From: Ciona savignyi
Taxonomy: Eukaryota; Chordata; Ascidiacea; Phlebobranchia; Cionidae
Length of the DNA stretch: 64,000 nt
Reading direction: 5' to 3'
Assembly (NCBI GenBank): GCA_000149265.1
Contig: CH003416.1
Span: 817,446 to 881,445, forward strand
Shown: in pieces, positions 11,201 through 24,500 of the stretch
Layout: every line of letters starts with the position of its first letter
Numbering within the stretch: the first letter of the stretch is position 1
The notes under the pieces: model-generated
Databases searched by the model: none
What the model saw: the letters and a program-made list of their open reading frames with translations, nothing else
What the model was told of the DNA's origin: nothing
Made by a program: the position numbers and the translations under genes

Positions 11201-13979
11201 TTCGTCATATAATCGCAAGCAGTCGTTCCGTAACGCTCAAACTGTGATGCGTGAAGAGCCGACAGGGCGTTCAGTTTAGTAAATTCCGTACAACGGTCTG
11301 GATGTTACCAACCGCATGGTGTATTATCGCGTTCGCTTGTTAGATAGTTTCAAACAATAAAAACAGATTAGTGACGAATTATTTTTATAAATTGTAGGTT
11401 AAAATTGACTGCAAGTCAAGTTTTTTAATATTAAACATTCGATTCGGACATGGGCAAGAAAGAAGAAGAAAGCTTTCTTGTTAGCGCAAGGAACAATTTG
11501 CTGGACTTTCGTCTTTTTATTTACAACTCAGAGGAAAAGTCGGTGCTCGGCAGAAACTCGGCTAGTTGGGGTGTGCTTATTTGATTTTGTGTAGAGTTGT
11601 TTTTTAAATGTCACCTAAAAACAGATTCAACGTGAAACTCAACGCAGCAATATACTTAATATACTACTACTCCCTATTATCCTTTTGTATTAATCTTATT
11701 CATGCCATTTTTATATTGCAGGAAGGATTTTAATCTTCTACCTCTTCTACTACGCTTTTCTTGCCGCCCTGTTTGCGGTCTCCATCACCATTGTGCTTGG
11801 GACGCTCGATCCAAATGAACCGCGATTCCAAACTCGTCTTCAGGCACCAGGTAATGTGTGTGAGATGTAAGTGCTGCCCTCGCAACTTGGCGAGGTTTAA
11901 ATGGGGGTTCTTATATATATTCTTTAAATCATTTTTGGCGATGAAAAGGAGCCATAATAAACAGTGATTCTAGTTCGGTCAATTTGGATTTTTGTTTAAC
12001 AAATCCGAACAAATGTATTGAGCAACCATAAATTAAGTTGTTCTAACCTCAACCCTGAAAACAACCAGAGTTTCCCATAACTGCACAGTGTCGTGCCGAC
12101 CCGCGAATTTCTTATGTGAAAATCGTGTGGATTTTTTTGTTTTATTTAAACTTCACCTCGTCAATTACAGGTCTTTCTATCCAACCGAAACTTGACGCCA
12201 GCATCAAAAGAACATCGGACGTTATCTTCACCGCCGGACAAGCGGATACCTATACCCAATACACAAACACACTCACAGAATTCTTAAAACGTAAGTTGTC
12301 TAGACTTTGGATTGCGCAAATGGTTTAGCTGAATAAATAAATCCGATCGTCACGTTCACTCCGCAAATGTAATTTCGATCCGGGCGAAAACTAAAAGTTT
12401 GGAATGGGAAAACAGCGAATTAAAACATCGGGTTTCAAAAATGTCAAGAGTATGATGTCACCTTCCTCTCATTTAAGAGTTGTTCTATCAGTTAACAACA
12501 TGACTAAGTCTTTAGTTAAGACAACTATGCGTGGAAAAAGATACTGAATGTCCTTAATCCGCAGCATACAAGGAGAACCAAGCAACGCTGAACAACTGCA
12601 CAAATGGTAAAGTGAAGATCAACCAGCAATACTCCATGGAGAAACCTCCACCGTCCTGCAGATTCGATCTCGCCGACCTCGGTCCTTGCAGGAACGAGCC
12701 ATACGGTTATGACGTAGGCAGACCTTGCATCTTCGTCAAAGTCAACAGGGTCAGTTTAGTGGATTATTTGGTTGATTTTTTTGCTAAATGTACTTTTATA
12801 TTTAGTTCACAAAATTCCAAAGAAATTAGTCTGTTTTATGTTTTTGCCGATAAATTTTAAAAACAATACTCCCAATTATTATTAATGCTAGTATAAAAAA
12901 GTCGTTCTAAAAATAAAGATTTGGCCATATTTACCCATCACTAATAAATATTTAACGCAATCTTCTAGATCATCAAATGGTATCCAGTCGGCTTCACCGA
13001 TCTGTCGAAGGCTGTTGGCAACGCGGATTCAAACGCCCCGCCTCTGAAGGATGTGCTTATGGCGAGGAACAGAGCATACGACCCAAACCGCATGTATGTC
13101 TCCTGCTACGACGTGGTAAGTGATTTGTCGACCTCGATTAAGATAATGTTAAACGAAATTAAACTCAAGTATTTCTTATTTCGTTTCTTTTATTTTCGAT
13201 CCTAGACTCTGATAAAATATTAAATGTACAAAATGTAAGTTATTCCAAAAATTTACGAGGCCAAGTACGTTGTGATTCTTATTCGTACTTGTGCATAGTA
13301 TGCCATCGTAATGTTAAACTTTTTTCAGTCTTCATTGCTCTATAAAATCGCGTTCGTATATTGCGACCGATATGCGAATGCAACAATAGGTTTTCGTTTT
13401 ATTAAATTCGAATTTGCACGCAGACCAGTGGCAACCAGACCTACTTGAACACCGCGGCGGGCGTCAGCGCTAACACCATGTATTACCCGGAGGATAACGG
13501 CATTCCGTTCAAATACTTCCCATACTATGGTGCTTTCCTGCAGAAGGACTACATGACACCGCTAGTGGCTGTGCAGTTCAACAAAGTTACTGTAAGTAGC
13601 TTGCTGCTAACGTCCTTCATAGCAATGGTCTGACAATTGCAGTTTCTTTTTATTACTATACTAGATAAAATTATGGTCAATTGTTTTTTTTTGGGGGTTA
13701 ACCCTTAAAACTAAATAAATCGCCATTACAAGACGAATAACACACTGTATGACATTAGTATTTATTTCCTCGTTTATAGAAATTCAAATCACTTTGATGT
13801 AACAAATTAAAAAAAGTACAATGAATTAAAGTAGGTCAATTTTTTGCTCTAACGTTGTCCTATACTTGCAGAGAAATGTCGACGTGCGTGTACGCTGCAA
13901 GGCATACGCACTCAACATCCAGGATAACGAGCGCATGCGCATTGGATACTTCACCTTCACATTGAGAGTCAACGAATAA
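8286..13979 (+). CDS. ATP1B: Na+/K+-ATPase beta subunit (alternative first exons 1A/1B)
   Basis: The beta subunit is a type II glycoprotein needed to fold and deliver the Na,K-ATPase alpha subunit to the plasma membrane. Exons: 1A 8286-8436, then common exons 11722-11850, 12171-12290, 12565-12749, 12969-13115, 13424-13591 and 13872-13979; 335 aa with exon 1A. The short cytosolic N-terminus ends in the family motif EEKTVLGRGGKSWG. One membrane helix (GRILIFYLFYYAFLAALFAV) is in exon 2. The ectodomain has the six cysteines that form three disulfides in the family (LNNC, SCRF, GPCR, RPCIF, VSCYD, RCKAY) and the beta signature FPYYG. Length is near the usual ~300-330. AATAAA lies at 14158. Exon 1A has an acidic, Ser-rich start (SDTKDSDSDSG). 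Whether it pairs with Na,K- or H,K-ATPase alpha cannot be told from sequence alone. Confidence 0.95.
8437..11449 (+). other. ATP1B intron 1A / upstream region of exon 1B
   Basis: Three kilobases of AT-rich sequence between the two alternative first exons. I see no coding exon, no terminal repeats and no clear SINE. It is the largest intron of the gene and must hold the promoter of exon 1B if the two starts are independent. Confidence 0.6.
11450..11570 (+). CDS. ATP1B: ATP1B alternative first exon 1B
   Basis: A second initiating exon lies 3.2 kb downstream of 1A and 151 bp before common exon 2. It starts MGKKEEESFLVSARNN and ends EEKSVLGRNSASWG, parallel to the end of exon 1A. Both end in phase 1 at the same codon (TGG G|GT), so either can join the acceptor at 11721. 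The resulting protein is 325 aa. N-terminal charge differs: basic/acidic KKEEE here, acidic Ser-rich in 1A. The two exons look like a duplicated first exon with its own promoter. The ~200 bases upstream (11240-11449) are the candidate promoter but show no obvious TATA box. Confidence 0.85.
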
Positions 13980-16900
13980 ATCACCCGATTACCCGACCAT
14001 CCTGTAGCATCACACACCGATTTTAGTCATTTTCTTACTTGTTTTTACTGTTGTATTTGGTAGCGGAACAAAATTTTATGAAATTTAAGCAAGCATTGAC
14101 ATTTGTAGCATGGAACCGTGTAAACCTCTTAAAGGTTATGATTTCTTAACCAATTCGAATAAATTCAATTTGGCATTTTAATTTCTTTGGGTGTTTCTTA
14201 AATGCTGTTGTTTACTAAAGTACAGACAGGTCCAATGATTTTCAAAGAGATCAGAGAAATTAAGTTATTAGAGAAATTAACATGCATATGTTATCAGCTA
14301 GGATCATCTTTAGATAGATTGTTCTGCGAAGTTCTTTGTTTCGAGCTTTGTATATAATTACTGTAGCGTAGAAATAGGCCGTAGTAGTGAGCGATCAATA
14401 ATTCAAATCCCACCACGATTGATGCATCGTTGCTAGGAGACGTGCGGTGGATTCCATGTGACCCCAATTGACCATATGACGCCGCCAGCTGTTGCTTAGT
14501 GATGCGATGTTCTAAGCAGTTCATGCAACTAACGAATCACACACGACCAAACTAGAATTACAGCTTACTTGCTTTTATTTGGCGAAAAATAGTCGAATAC
14601 CCAGCTGTGGTTGTTGGTTAAAATATCGGCACAGGATATACACTGACCTTTCTGGGATTATTGAAAATACCAATGTAGCCGCACTATAGTGGACAACGAA
14701 AAGATTCTAAACCACGGTTTACAAATAAAAATAATCGCCAATAATTATAAAACGCAGAATTAACCGACAAAGCACTATCTTAAAAACCAGCTTTAGTAGC
14801 GATAATATCAAATGGTTTTTAGTTTTCAGTTTTTTTAGATACAAAAGAAATTCATAAGATGATTAAATCACGGTTGCAACACCACGTCAACTTGCCGATA
14901 AAAATCAAGTGTAGGTCCAGGGTCATCTTAAGGCTTGCTTACACAATCAAATAATGTATTGCAAATTGTCTGTGTGCTGTAGGTCGTTGTATGAAAACAA
15001 AGAACAATCTAAGTTGCAATCAATGAAACCAAATTGTTCATTTCGCTTGACTTGGCGTTCTATTGGTGGAAATGAGGTCGTGTAATTAAAAAATCCAGGT
15101 CAATTATTGTTACCACATGTTTCATCCGATCAGTTGTTGTTAAGTCCAGATGTCTTACACCGGTGGTTATATATGGCACATAATCTGTTTGGTTGGTCAT
15201 GAATAATAAAACGCATCGTCATTTGATCGATTTGATATTTAGGGTTTATTAAGCATACAGTTCGTAGAATTGTGAAATCCCCGGTGAAAAGTTAAACAGG
15301 AAATGATCATTGATTTACAAAAGAACTTCGGCTTGTGTCAATATATTCAGTAGTCGACGACCGACGTTGGTAGATCATTAACCTGAAAGGTTGCGCAAGT
15401 ATGTAGACCTATATGGCAAGGTCACCTTATACTCTTGCCGAAATCCACAGGGAAATTGAGTCAGTTTGATAATTCCCACACATGTTCTGTTGTGCACACC
15501 CTTATGTTTTTTTATGATATAGGCTACCTATAATTTATTTAACACTGGAAAAGGAAATGGGTCTCTATTGCGTTTATTAATTGAATTAAAATGTTATTAA
15601 TTAGATTGTAAGTTTAAAGTAATGATCACAACTCATTAAACCGTGCATTCAACGACTCCACCAATGGTTTTACCTTCGTCGGTAATTGGTGAGCATCTTA
15701 TACAGCAGATATTATCACCTGTTATTTCTTGTTGCTGTAAAATATGTCAAAGACCCAATAAATGATATTTCTCGCATAGACTTTCTGGGCGTATTACTGT
15801 TTTACCTCGCGCCAGACGGTCGATGGTGCAAGCTAGAAGTTTGTGTCATATAAAACTATGCGCTTTACAAACCTTGCTGAAACCCAAAGAATTTATATTT
15901 TGTATATACAGAACAATGCGTTAACGGCAACCTGAATTTGGGATCAAGGTATTCTTATAATAATCATGTTCTAACGATGATTTGTTTTGTTTTTTTAATG
16001 CCATGTGAATAAAAATCGATGGCGTAAGCAGAAAAAAAGCAATGAAGTTTCACATCGTGGTTTAATTTCATAATTTTTTTGGGTAATAAAATGTGATTGG
16101 TGGGCTTTTTGTTAACCTTATGAAAAGTGAGGTACGTTGAATATGTTTACAAAAAATTAAAAATAATATTTTTGTTTACATAAATCAAAGCGATTAAGTA
16201 GCGCAGTTACACTGAACTAACGCCCCTCCCGTATGCTCCTACGTGGCGATGTATGTATATGTGTTAGTCGCGTTAAAAGTGTGGCCATCCGATCGATACT
16301 TTGTTACTGGGTCAAGTTTTGACCCCTTTGCGTGGAGTGGTATATGAACCGGCGGCGCGAACCAATCGCCACACTAGCGTGAAAACTTCTAATAAACTGA
16401 GGTTTATGTATATTATAGATCTTTTGCGACATCGCGTGTTAGACAAATGCAATACAAGAATTTCTACATTTGAAAATTTATTTTGTTATGTTTTTCGTGA
16501 AACCCCATATATGCAGATAATACATATTTATAACGAAAATGTTATGTATAATACAATTTTCATTGATTTCAATAATGTAGCATATCTACATCGTAAGGAA
16601 CATTACACTTTAGTAATGTTGATTGACTTTTTATAAAACTATTTAGACTTGTTTACGAAATTGCACAAACAGTATAAAGGATTACAATTTAATTAAAACA
16701 ACCGTCATAAAATTTTCTTTCTTATTAAGGTTTAACTGACATACTTGTACAATTCATCAAATGGAAAACATACACAATATTTAATATTTATAGAGGTACA
16801 CTAAGGCAATAGGAAACATGTAGACATGCTCAATGGTTAAGTACATAAACTTTGATTTTATAGTTTGTGATTTGTAGGCCAAGTCGTATAACTGGACAAA

Positions 16901-17041
16901 AAGTTTAAAGTGGCATTGAATTTCTCTTAAGCCAAAACTGTCAACCGACAAAACCTGATCGCGTTAAAAGTTATGTTTTTGTGGACAGAAAGAAAGGTGC
17001 AAACTTTCTGTTAAGTTCAACTTCAAATAAAGTTTATTGTG
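13980..17041. other. Intergenic, no gene seen
   Basis: It begins with the ATP1B 3' UTR and its AATAAA (14158-14163). The remaining ~2.8 kb has only short ORFs without splice context or family resemblance. Confidence 0.6.
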
Positions 17042-17804
17042 ATGTCACTATGGGGAGAGGAATTTTGTCTCCACGATAAGCTGTGGGTCCTCGGTGCCGT
17101 GCCAGCAATCAGCATTGTCCTCTGTATGAGGACGGAACCGATCTTCTCTTGCTTCTATATTATCGTGTGGGCGGTATATGAGGGAGCCAGTGGTGGCAGC
17201 TGGGACGGTGCTTGACGAATTTTCCGAGACCTACCGTACGAAATAGCTCTTTCGTATGTACCGATTGTATTTAGCTTAAGCTATAAACAATAACAGTAAA
17301 ATATTCATAAGTATTCATTCTCTTATTCTAAGGAGCAAAATTATAATGGTATACAACAGGCGACAATTAAGAATTTTTGAAAACTATTGATAAAAATTAT
17401 GTATAAAAGGTATATAAAAGGTGGTTCATTAATTTATGACAATATTGTATACGTTTTTTAATATTGTATACGTTTTTTAATAAGTCCGCTATACCGTGTC
17501 CAAGTAAATGGAATACTGAACACCATAAAATGCAACTGGTATAAAAATTGCTCTATTGCTGTACAAACAGTTTGAAATGCAACTCACTCTAGCCGAAGTA
17601 GTCCTGCAACGGCGCGCATCCGCCATCCGCTGTCGGAATGTCGTGGAGCGTTGGGTGGATGATGACCACGTCCCAGCAGATTGCCGGTTACGACAGAACA
17701 CAAAACGAGCTTTGCTAAACCGGCGAAAGAATCTGGAGCCTAAAATTTGCAAGAAGTTCGTTAATGAGTTTCAGTCAACACGCATTCAGCTCTTTATGGA
17801 ATGA
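17042..17804 (+). CDS. Small two-exon protein of unknown function, possible two-helix membrane protein
   Basis: I do not recognise the family. Exon 1 starts at ATG 17042 (MSLWGEEFCLHDKLWVLGAV) and is clearly richer in G+C than its surroundings. It encodes two hydrophobic stretches (WVLGAVPAISIVLCM and IFSCFYIIVWAVY). Exon 2 (to TAG/TGA-type stop at 17804) encodes a basic, helical-looking tail (VVLQRRASAIRCRNVVERW ... NRRKNLEPKICKKF). Two phase-consistent joins exist: 17042-17207 to 17593-17804 (125 aa, Ala at the junction), or 17042-17173 to 17571-17804 (121 aa). AATAAA follows at about 17873. The base composition, signal-like hydrophobicity, splice phase and poly(A) signal together favour a real gene, but neither join is proven. 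Confidence 0.45.
17442..17481. repeat. Short tandem duplication
   Basis: The ~19-base unit ATTGTATACGTTTTTTAAT is present twice in a row within the intron of the small gene. Confidence 0.85.
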
Positions 17805-18500
17805 ATTTATCTCTGTGCCACAACGCTTTTCTTAAAGAAGTGCTTGCCTTAATATTAAATTCCGTATGCATAAATAAAAAATTTCTTTGCTGCAAAAATG
17901 TTATAATCCTATTATTTAAAAGAGTGTTTTATCGGCTAACAATGGATTAACCAAGGCCTACACTATTGCAAGGGTTGGAATGAGCATTTACTACAGATCA
18001 CACAACTTTGTTTATTTAGTTTTGTTGTAAAAAAGTTTGCTGTCTTACGAAAGGATCAACGCAAAATGTTTTATTATAAAAGCTAAATTTAAGTCACATA
18101 TGCAATTTTAGGTTTTGATAAATATCTTCTGCTTTTCAAGTGTGGATTTTAGGTAAGTATTCTCTTCATGGGTTTCTTTCTATCGTAAAAATAGGTTAAC
18201 CAAATGTTAAAACGGCACTAAAATATTATACCTGCGCACTAAGAAAAGTAGGCTACGTATAGCCTATGTGTAAGGAAGGATGAGCTAAGGAGATCGATTA
18301 AAAAAAAAACTTCCTGGGCCAAAAACAAATTAATATTGTGAGTGTAAGTGATATTTTAGAGTGCCAATATGGTTATGCTTTTGGAAGTGCGAAAACGCAA
18401 CAACTTTACACATTACCCAGTAGTCTTAAAGTCAAGTTAAGAAAACTTAACCGCTATGCGAACGCGACATAACAAAGTGGGCAAGTACGGGATAGTATTG
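17805..18500. other. Intergenic / 3' flank between convergent genes
   Basis: This stretch separates the 3' end of the small + strand gene from the 3' end of the - strand GPCR. It holds the AATAAA at about 17873 for the former. A possible extra 3' exon of the GPCR (acceptor TTGGCCCAG on the - strand near 18313) would give only a short tail; otherwise I see nothing. Confidence 0.5.
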
Positions 18501-21500
18501 TTACACAAACCTACCGAGAAAAGTGTACAGTACAGGGTTGATCATGCTGTTGAGATAAACCAGGACGATTGTAAGATTTTCAACCAACATGCAGTTCTCG
18601 ACGGAGAACGGCAGTCGTGAAAACTTGACGAGCAGCACAATATTGTACGGCATCCAGCAAACCAGGAACATTAGAACCAGAGAGACCTATATACCAGTGC
18701 GAATGATTGAGAAATATTTTTTACAGTTGGAATGTGATTCCTTTTTCCACACAAGTGTGCATGTGAGGCATGTTTGGGCACAAATTAAAATAAGTTATTT
18801 TGCAAAAGGGTAATGCATAAATTTGAACTCAAGTCTGAGCATAAAGCCTGACTTTGTATTTTCTAGCATGTATCCAAGGTGGACATGTTGTGACTGATAG
18901 AACAATGTAGAGATGGGGGAAGTCGGCAAACGAGATGCGTAACTTCTGGAAAAGGCTTGCGAAATAAGATGCGTTTTTTCAACACTGGTTGTATATTTAC
19001 CACAATGATGGTGACTCTTGATTTCTGGGCCATTCCTGGTGTTTGCTTCTTGTTTGCGGACCTATTTGACCCAGTGGAAGAGAACCGGAGCGATCGGAAT
19101 AGCTTTCCACCTCGTTGAGATGTCGCTTCAGATGAACCCTTTCTATTTCCAGTCCGTCTGTAGAATGTGTGGGCGACAGGTTAGCTCTATCGATACGTTA
19201 TACACATGTGCAAAATAAATCAAAAAGACCCATCCCATCTGAATATCTTAAGAGTTGGTTCGTGGTGTACAATCTTTAGAAGTTCTAGTTTTAACAAAAA
19301 CGGCGAAAAGTTTTTGTTTTTAATACCTGAAGTTTATTTTTTTTTAAATATTTTTTGGCATTGCTAGAAATTACTGAATATTTATTACAAACAGAAATTA
19401 GTGAATATCTGTGACTGCTGTTATGATTATAAAATATGTTTTCCTTAAAACTGGTGTCCTATACCTGTTAGCTGAGCTGATAGCCGGATGCATAACACGC
19501 CAGGTTATTAAGCTGTAGCAGACAGTCATGATGGTGAACGGTAGGAGAAAAGCAAACACAAAGTGCATGCCAGCCCATATCTTCATGGATACCCATGGCT
19601 CGTTTGAACACGCTCGTGGCTGCAAAAACGAATTCTTTGATAAAAATTATCTGCGGCATTTTTTTATACTTTTACGCTATTTATTATATCACTGCTTATT
19701 TTTATCGGTGGTACACACAGAATATTGTTGACTTCAGTCAAATAGAGATCCTTCCAAGTCACAGAAGAAATATTACAGTCTTTTTGCTATTAAATTATGG
19801 GTACGCAGGACGATATCTGTAGACATTTAGTAAATACGAAAACACTTACATCCTCCACCGCACTCTCCTGTAGTTCCCGTGTCGTCGATGGCTCTAATGT
19901 GTTCATCAACTACAATATAAACCGCAAAATATAATTAAAACTATTTATTAGAACATATATACAGGGGGCCGTCACCAAATCCGTTTTTTAGAAGAAAATT
20001 ATGCACGAACCGTTTGTGTTAGCCATTCGCCCATACCACGGTATATAAAGCGCAAGAGCTATGTTACACTGGCAATCGTCATTTTGGCTCGGGAATACGT
20101 AAAGACGTGCTTTCATCGATTCAATCGGTTTACTAGAATTATTGCAGTTTGTTGTGTATAAATTAGACATCCCTTCGAGTTGGCACGACCCATTATTCCA
20201 CTAGGGTGTCATTTCGAACATGCAACTAAGTAACATAGCTATATGGTCGTACCATATATATAACGTTGTATAGAGTATGTTGTACAGAATAGAAATGCAA
20301 CCAGACAAGTTTTAAAGTTAAACACCATTGTTTTTTTCTGAATAACTGCATGAGAAGTAGTAAACTGTGCGAAGGGTATAGATGTATACATAATGATTAG
20401 ACAACTAACCTCGTAGAATTGAGAAGGATCATCAATGTAATCTAAAACGGTACGAAGAATAAGTTTCAATTGCAATATCATAAAATCTCCCACAATGTAT
20501 TTTTTTGTTATTTTGAGAAAAACAAAGTGAGAATAAAAAAAGGAGATTTCCTCCAAAATTACTAGAAAAATCACGCTCATGCGAGAATAGTATACCTGTC
20601 ATATCGTTCATATTGGTTGCATTCCTGTGATGTCTTCTAAACTCTTCGTCGCTTTTGGGAAATTTATGGGTGCATTTACAGTTCACATCGGACCATACAA
20701 ACAGTGGTATGGAAACCGCGATTGCAAGAACCCACACCTGAATAAAAACAATCAGGTTGATCCTAACCACCATATATCGCCTTCATGTTCTATCCTTTCA
20801 CGCAAAGGATATTTACGATCAGCCCAACTATGGTGCATTGTCAATTTTTAATGTATGTCCAGAGTTATAACATGGAACCTCTTAAGGTATCTACCACTGT
20901 AATACTATTGTACCTCCGCTCACCTGCTATACTCTATGCACTAAGAGCCGTCTTGTTTATTACCAACCAATACATTACCGTCAGTATATTATATTATCAT
21001 AATATATAGCCAGTCTTGGGTATTTTCTAATTTACATGAAACCATAAGAATTGCATTTACTACAGATAGCTTCAATAAGCATCAAACTGATTACCGCCAG
21101 AGTGATAATAACCGCATTTCCGTGGGTACGTAGCTTGCGCCATGGGGCGGAGACAGGATGAACTATTGCCACATATCTGTCAAAACTCATCACCTAAAGT
21201 AAAAACAATTTTTTAATACAGAAAAGTAAAGATGCCTCCATTATTATAGTGATACATTTTATTTTTTGTAGTACCTTGTCTGTATATATATAACGTTTTT
21301 GTAGTATAATGTTTTTGTAGTAATGTCAGAAATCAATCTAATATTTAAACTCTTAACGATGCTTGATCGATTATAAGGTGGTTAGGTCGACTTATTTACA
21401 GCCGAAAGTGTGAGTTTAAATTCGATTTCTTTTTTCGTTTATGTTTGTGAGTTGTTCGACGAGTCCAAATATCGTAACCCAGCGTATAATGGGTAAACAA

Positions 21501-24500
21501 TGTCATCGTTTTAGACTTTTAGTCATGCTGAAAACACTGCAATAATTTCTGGTACCCGGCGGTAGGCACGGCGTGATTTGATGAACGTGACCACTTTTGT
21601 TGAATCAAAATAACCGCGTTAGCGGGAAAATTGGATGAAGCATCCGCACCAAATGTTTTAATGTATAGATCTTTATCACTACCAGGCGGATAATTTGTAA
21701 GTTCAAGATTTCACGAATAAAAATCAGAAGAGGATAAAAAAACCATCTAACTCAAGACCCAGTGCAATATTTTATATTAACAACCAACATAATTTTATCT
21801 CAAGCAACCAAAAGATGTGGTTATCCATGTTCAGAACTGACTATACATATACACCCAGATATACATATACACCCATGACACACCCGTTGAAACTGTATGT
21901 ATTATTTTTGAAGGGTCAAACCTTAAATGCAAAATCTCTCTGTGAAAGGTATTATTTGAAATTTATAAAAAAAAATTAAACATATATGATTAACCGTCAA
22001 AAAGAAGATCCCAGCATAATAATTCAGCATGAATACTGCTTGCTGGATGTGGCATAAAAAGTGCGGCATGCTCCAATACCCATTTAGACCTTCAGCTGCT
22101 TTGAATGGCAGCATAGCAAGAAAGAGGGAATCGGCGATTGCCAGCTGAAGAACATACCTGTAATTACATACTTCGTTAAAGGGTCAAATATTTTCACACT
22201 AAGATTTAAGAATCTCTTTGAACAACTTAAACGATATAAAAATCACAATATTGGAAACTTGAACAAAAATATTTAGTTACATTTCTGTGTGACGTATTTT
22301 TACAAATATCTTAATAATTTTATTGAGTTTGACTATTTACAATTTTAAAATTTTAATCATAAGGCATCTGCCATTAGTCGGATTAGGTTGTTATTGTTAT
22401 TTATGCTTTACTTTTACCAAGAAACCGAACAGAAATTTATTTTTTGGGATATGTTATTCAGCAAGTTTAAACAAACATTATTTTCACATGAACATTCATG
22501 GTTTCATTTATACTTCTATTATATTATTTTTTTCCTGATTAAAAACAAATTAAATGTTAATGATAGAACATTTATGCCTTAACTTAATCAATCAAACTCT
22601 TTTATACAGTCAAACACGAGCTGTTGTTTTGCTGGTAGTTATTTTCGAATTCCGAACTATAAACGAAGCATTGCTGTTTGCACATTAGTTCACGAGAAAC
22701 GATGGGTAGTCAATTGTTTATTGTTTTATCGCTGAACCAATATGGAGAGGAAATTGCCAGTTTCGTCATACCGCTGTTCTGGTGCAACAAAAGTCAATAA
22801 ATTTCATGGACAAATGTCACTGGTTTTAGCTATAAAACAAACTATTATCCTTTGTTGAAAAAAATATGTCGGTTGTATCAAAATGCCAGGTTACTTTATT
22901 TTTATTTTTTATAGTTAAAAGATGTAACAGGACCTTAAAAATAATTCCGAAACAGGAAAAAGATGGCCAACATTGGTGGTGGCTAAATCCTGTCTATAAT
23001 CAGATTAAGTATTTAGTGTAGGTATCGCCAGACATGGTCGTCAAAAAATGTTTTAAATCAAAATTATTTCTCTTTAACCTCGGATTTTGGAAAATGGTGG
23101 CCCAGCAACATTTAATAAGTTATAAAACAGAGGGTTTAAAATTAAATAGACAAAATGCAATAAAATGGCGTGTAAAACACTTTTACACTATAAATAAAGT
23201 TATTGTCATAAACACGTAACGTCCATGATTAGACCATGCAGACACGCATCTTATATTCAAGTCATTATTTTAAGTCAAGCTCGACATTGCGCTTTAACCG
23301 CATAAAAGGCTATACTTGCCTGGCGCCGGGCAACGCTATAAAGGGAAGGAAAGAGTGAAGGAGGGAAACTGTTTAATAAAACTATGAAAAAATTTCCTAC
23401 TCCTCTCAAAAACAATAATCTCAACCCCTATTCCTATCTCTAACTCCATCCCTAACACCATCCACAACAGCCTAATCTTTATTTTAGTGTGCAGTTTTCT
23501 CCCTTCCATCTTTTTCCCCTTTAAGTTTTACCTATGGTGACGCCAACGACCACACTCACGATTTGGCATTTTAATGAAACAACCCCAATGAATGTGTTTT
23601 AAATGAAGTCCGTTATTTGTGCAATATTCCACATATAGTATAATGCTTACAAATGTGATATGCTCTTCTTGAAATCCTGCAGCATTATGATTACGAACAT
23701 CGCCACTGCATTGAACACTAACCCACACAGAGCGATGGAGATCTGAAGGGCGGGAAGCCACTTTGGGGCTTTCGGAAGTCCTGCGCATTGGGCAAGCCCA
23801 TCACTGAACAGTGAGGTACTGATGTTTTCTAAACAAAAATGATAATAATGTTAGCACGCAATGATTCCAAAGAACCATTCAGTGAAATTAACTGTTCTGT
23901 AAATAAAAATTTTGTAATATTCCCATTTTACTATCATAAAACGGCTCTGCAATGATTGATACTGTTTACAATTTTATTGTCACCGTGTATGCAAGGTCAT
24001 CAACAGTTTGTTCCCGGATATCCGCATACATCTTCCGATGTAGTTAGTATTATTGCTTTTATTATTGTAAGGTGATATCAAGGCATTAAAATAGCCTCGG
24101 CTTACGCCATTGTGTATATGTTACACAGATTCAGTTTATCACGTGTTAAATGCAAAAAAAACATCAATGCAAATAACAACACGAACCCAATTAAAAGGTA
24201 AACCAAGAAAAACCGCAGTGTATGAAGACACCAAACATGAAAGAAACCGATCTGTGACATGCGTCTTTAAAACTTATTTTAAATTTAAATCGGAAAAATG
24301 GAACGTTTGCAAAAATCGATTTCTCAACTGGGCTATGGTATTTTTTTTAAGTTTTACACATAACTTATTTAATTCTTGTTTTTTTTATCATCTTAAACAA
24401 AATGATTAAGCAACACATTTAAACAATCCAAGAAAAACTCTGCTGATCATTATAAATAAATAAATACAAGGAAGGAAAACAGGGAAACCCAAGCGGCGCG

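Noticed and set aside
14385-14420. Box B-like TTCAAATCCC
   Set aside because: No box A or cloverleaf upstream.
16301-16636. 111-codon + strand ORF
   Set aside because: Composition follows the AT-rich background, no domain, no splice or poly(A) context.
19988-20170. - strand ORF with Cys/Tyr residues lying in the GPCR intron between exons 5 and 6
   Set aside because: Considered as extra ECL2 exon, but no acceptor/donor pair of suitable phase borders it and exons 5 and 6 already join in frame.
21064-21094. Longer version of GPCR exon 4 using a GTAGTA donor
   Set aside because: It would break the frame into exon 5 and lengthen TM4; the GTAATC donor at 21094 gives a continuous TM4 (LAVWVLAIAV).
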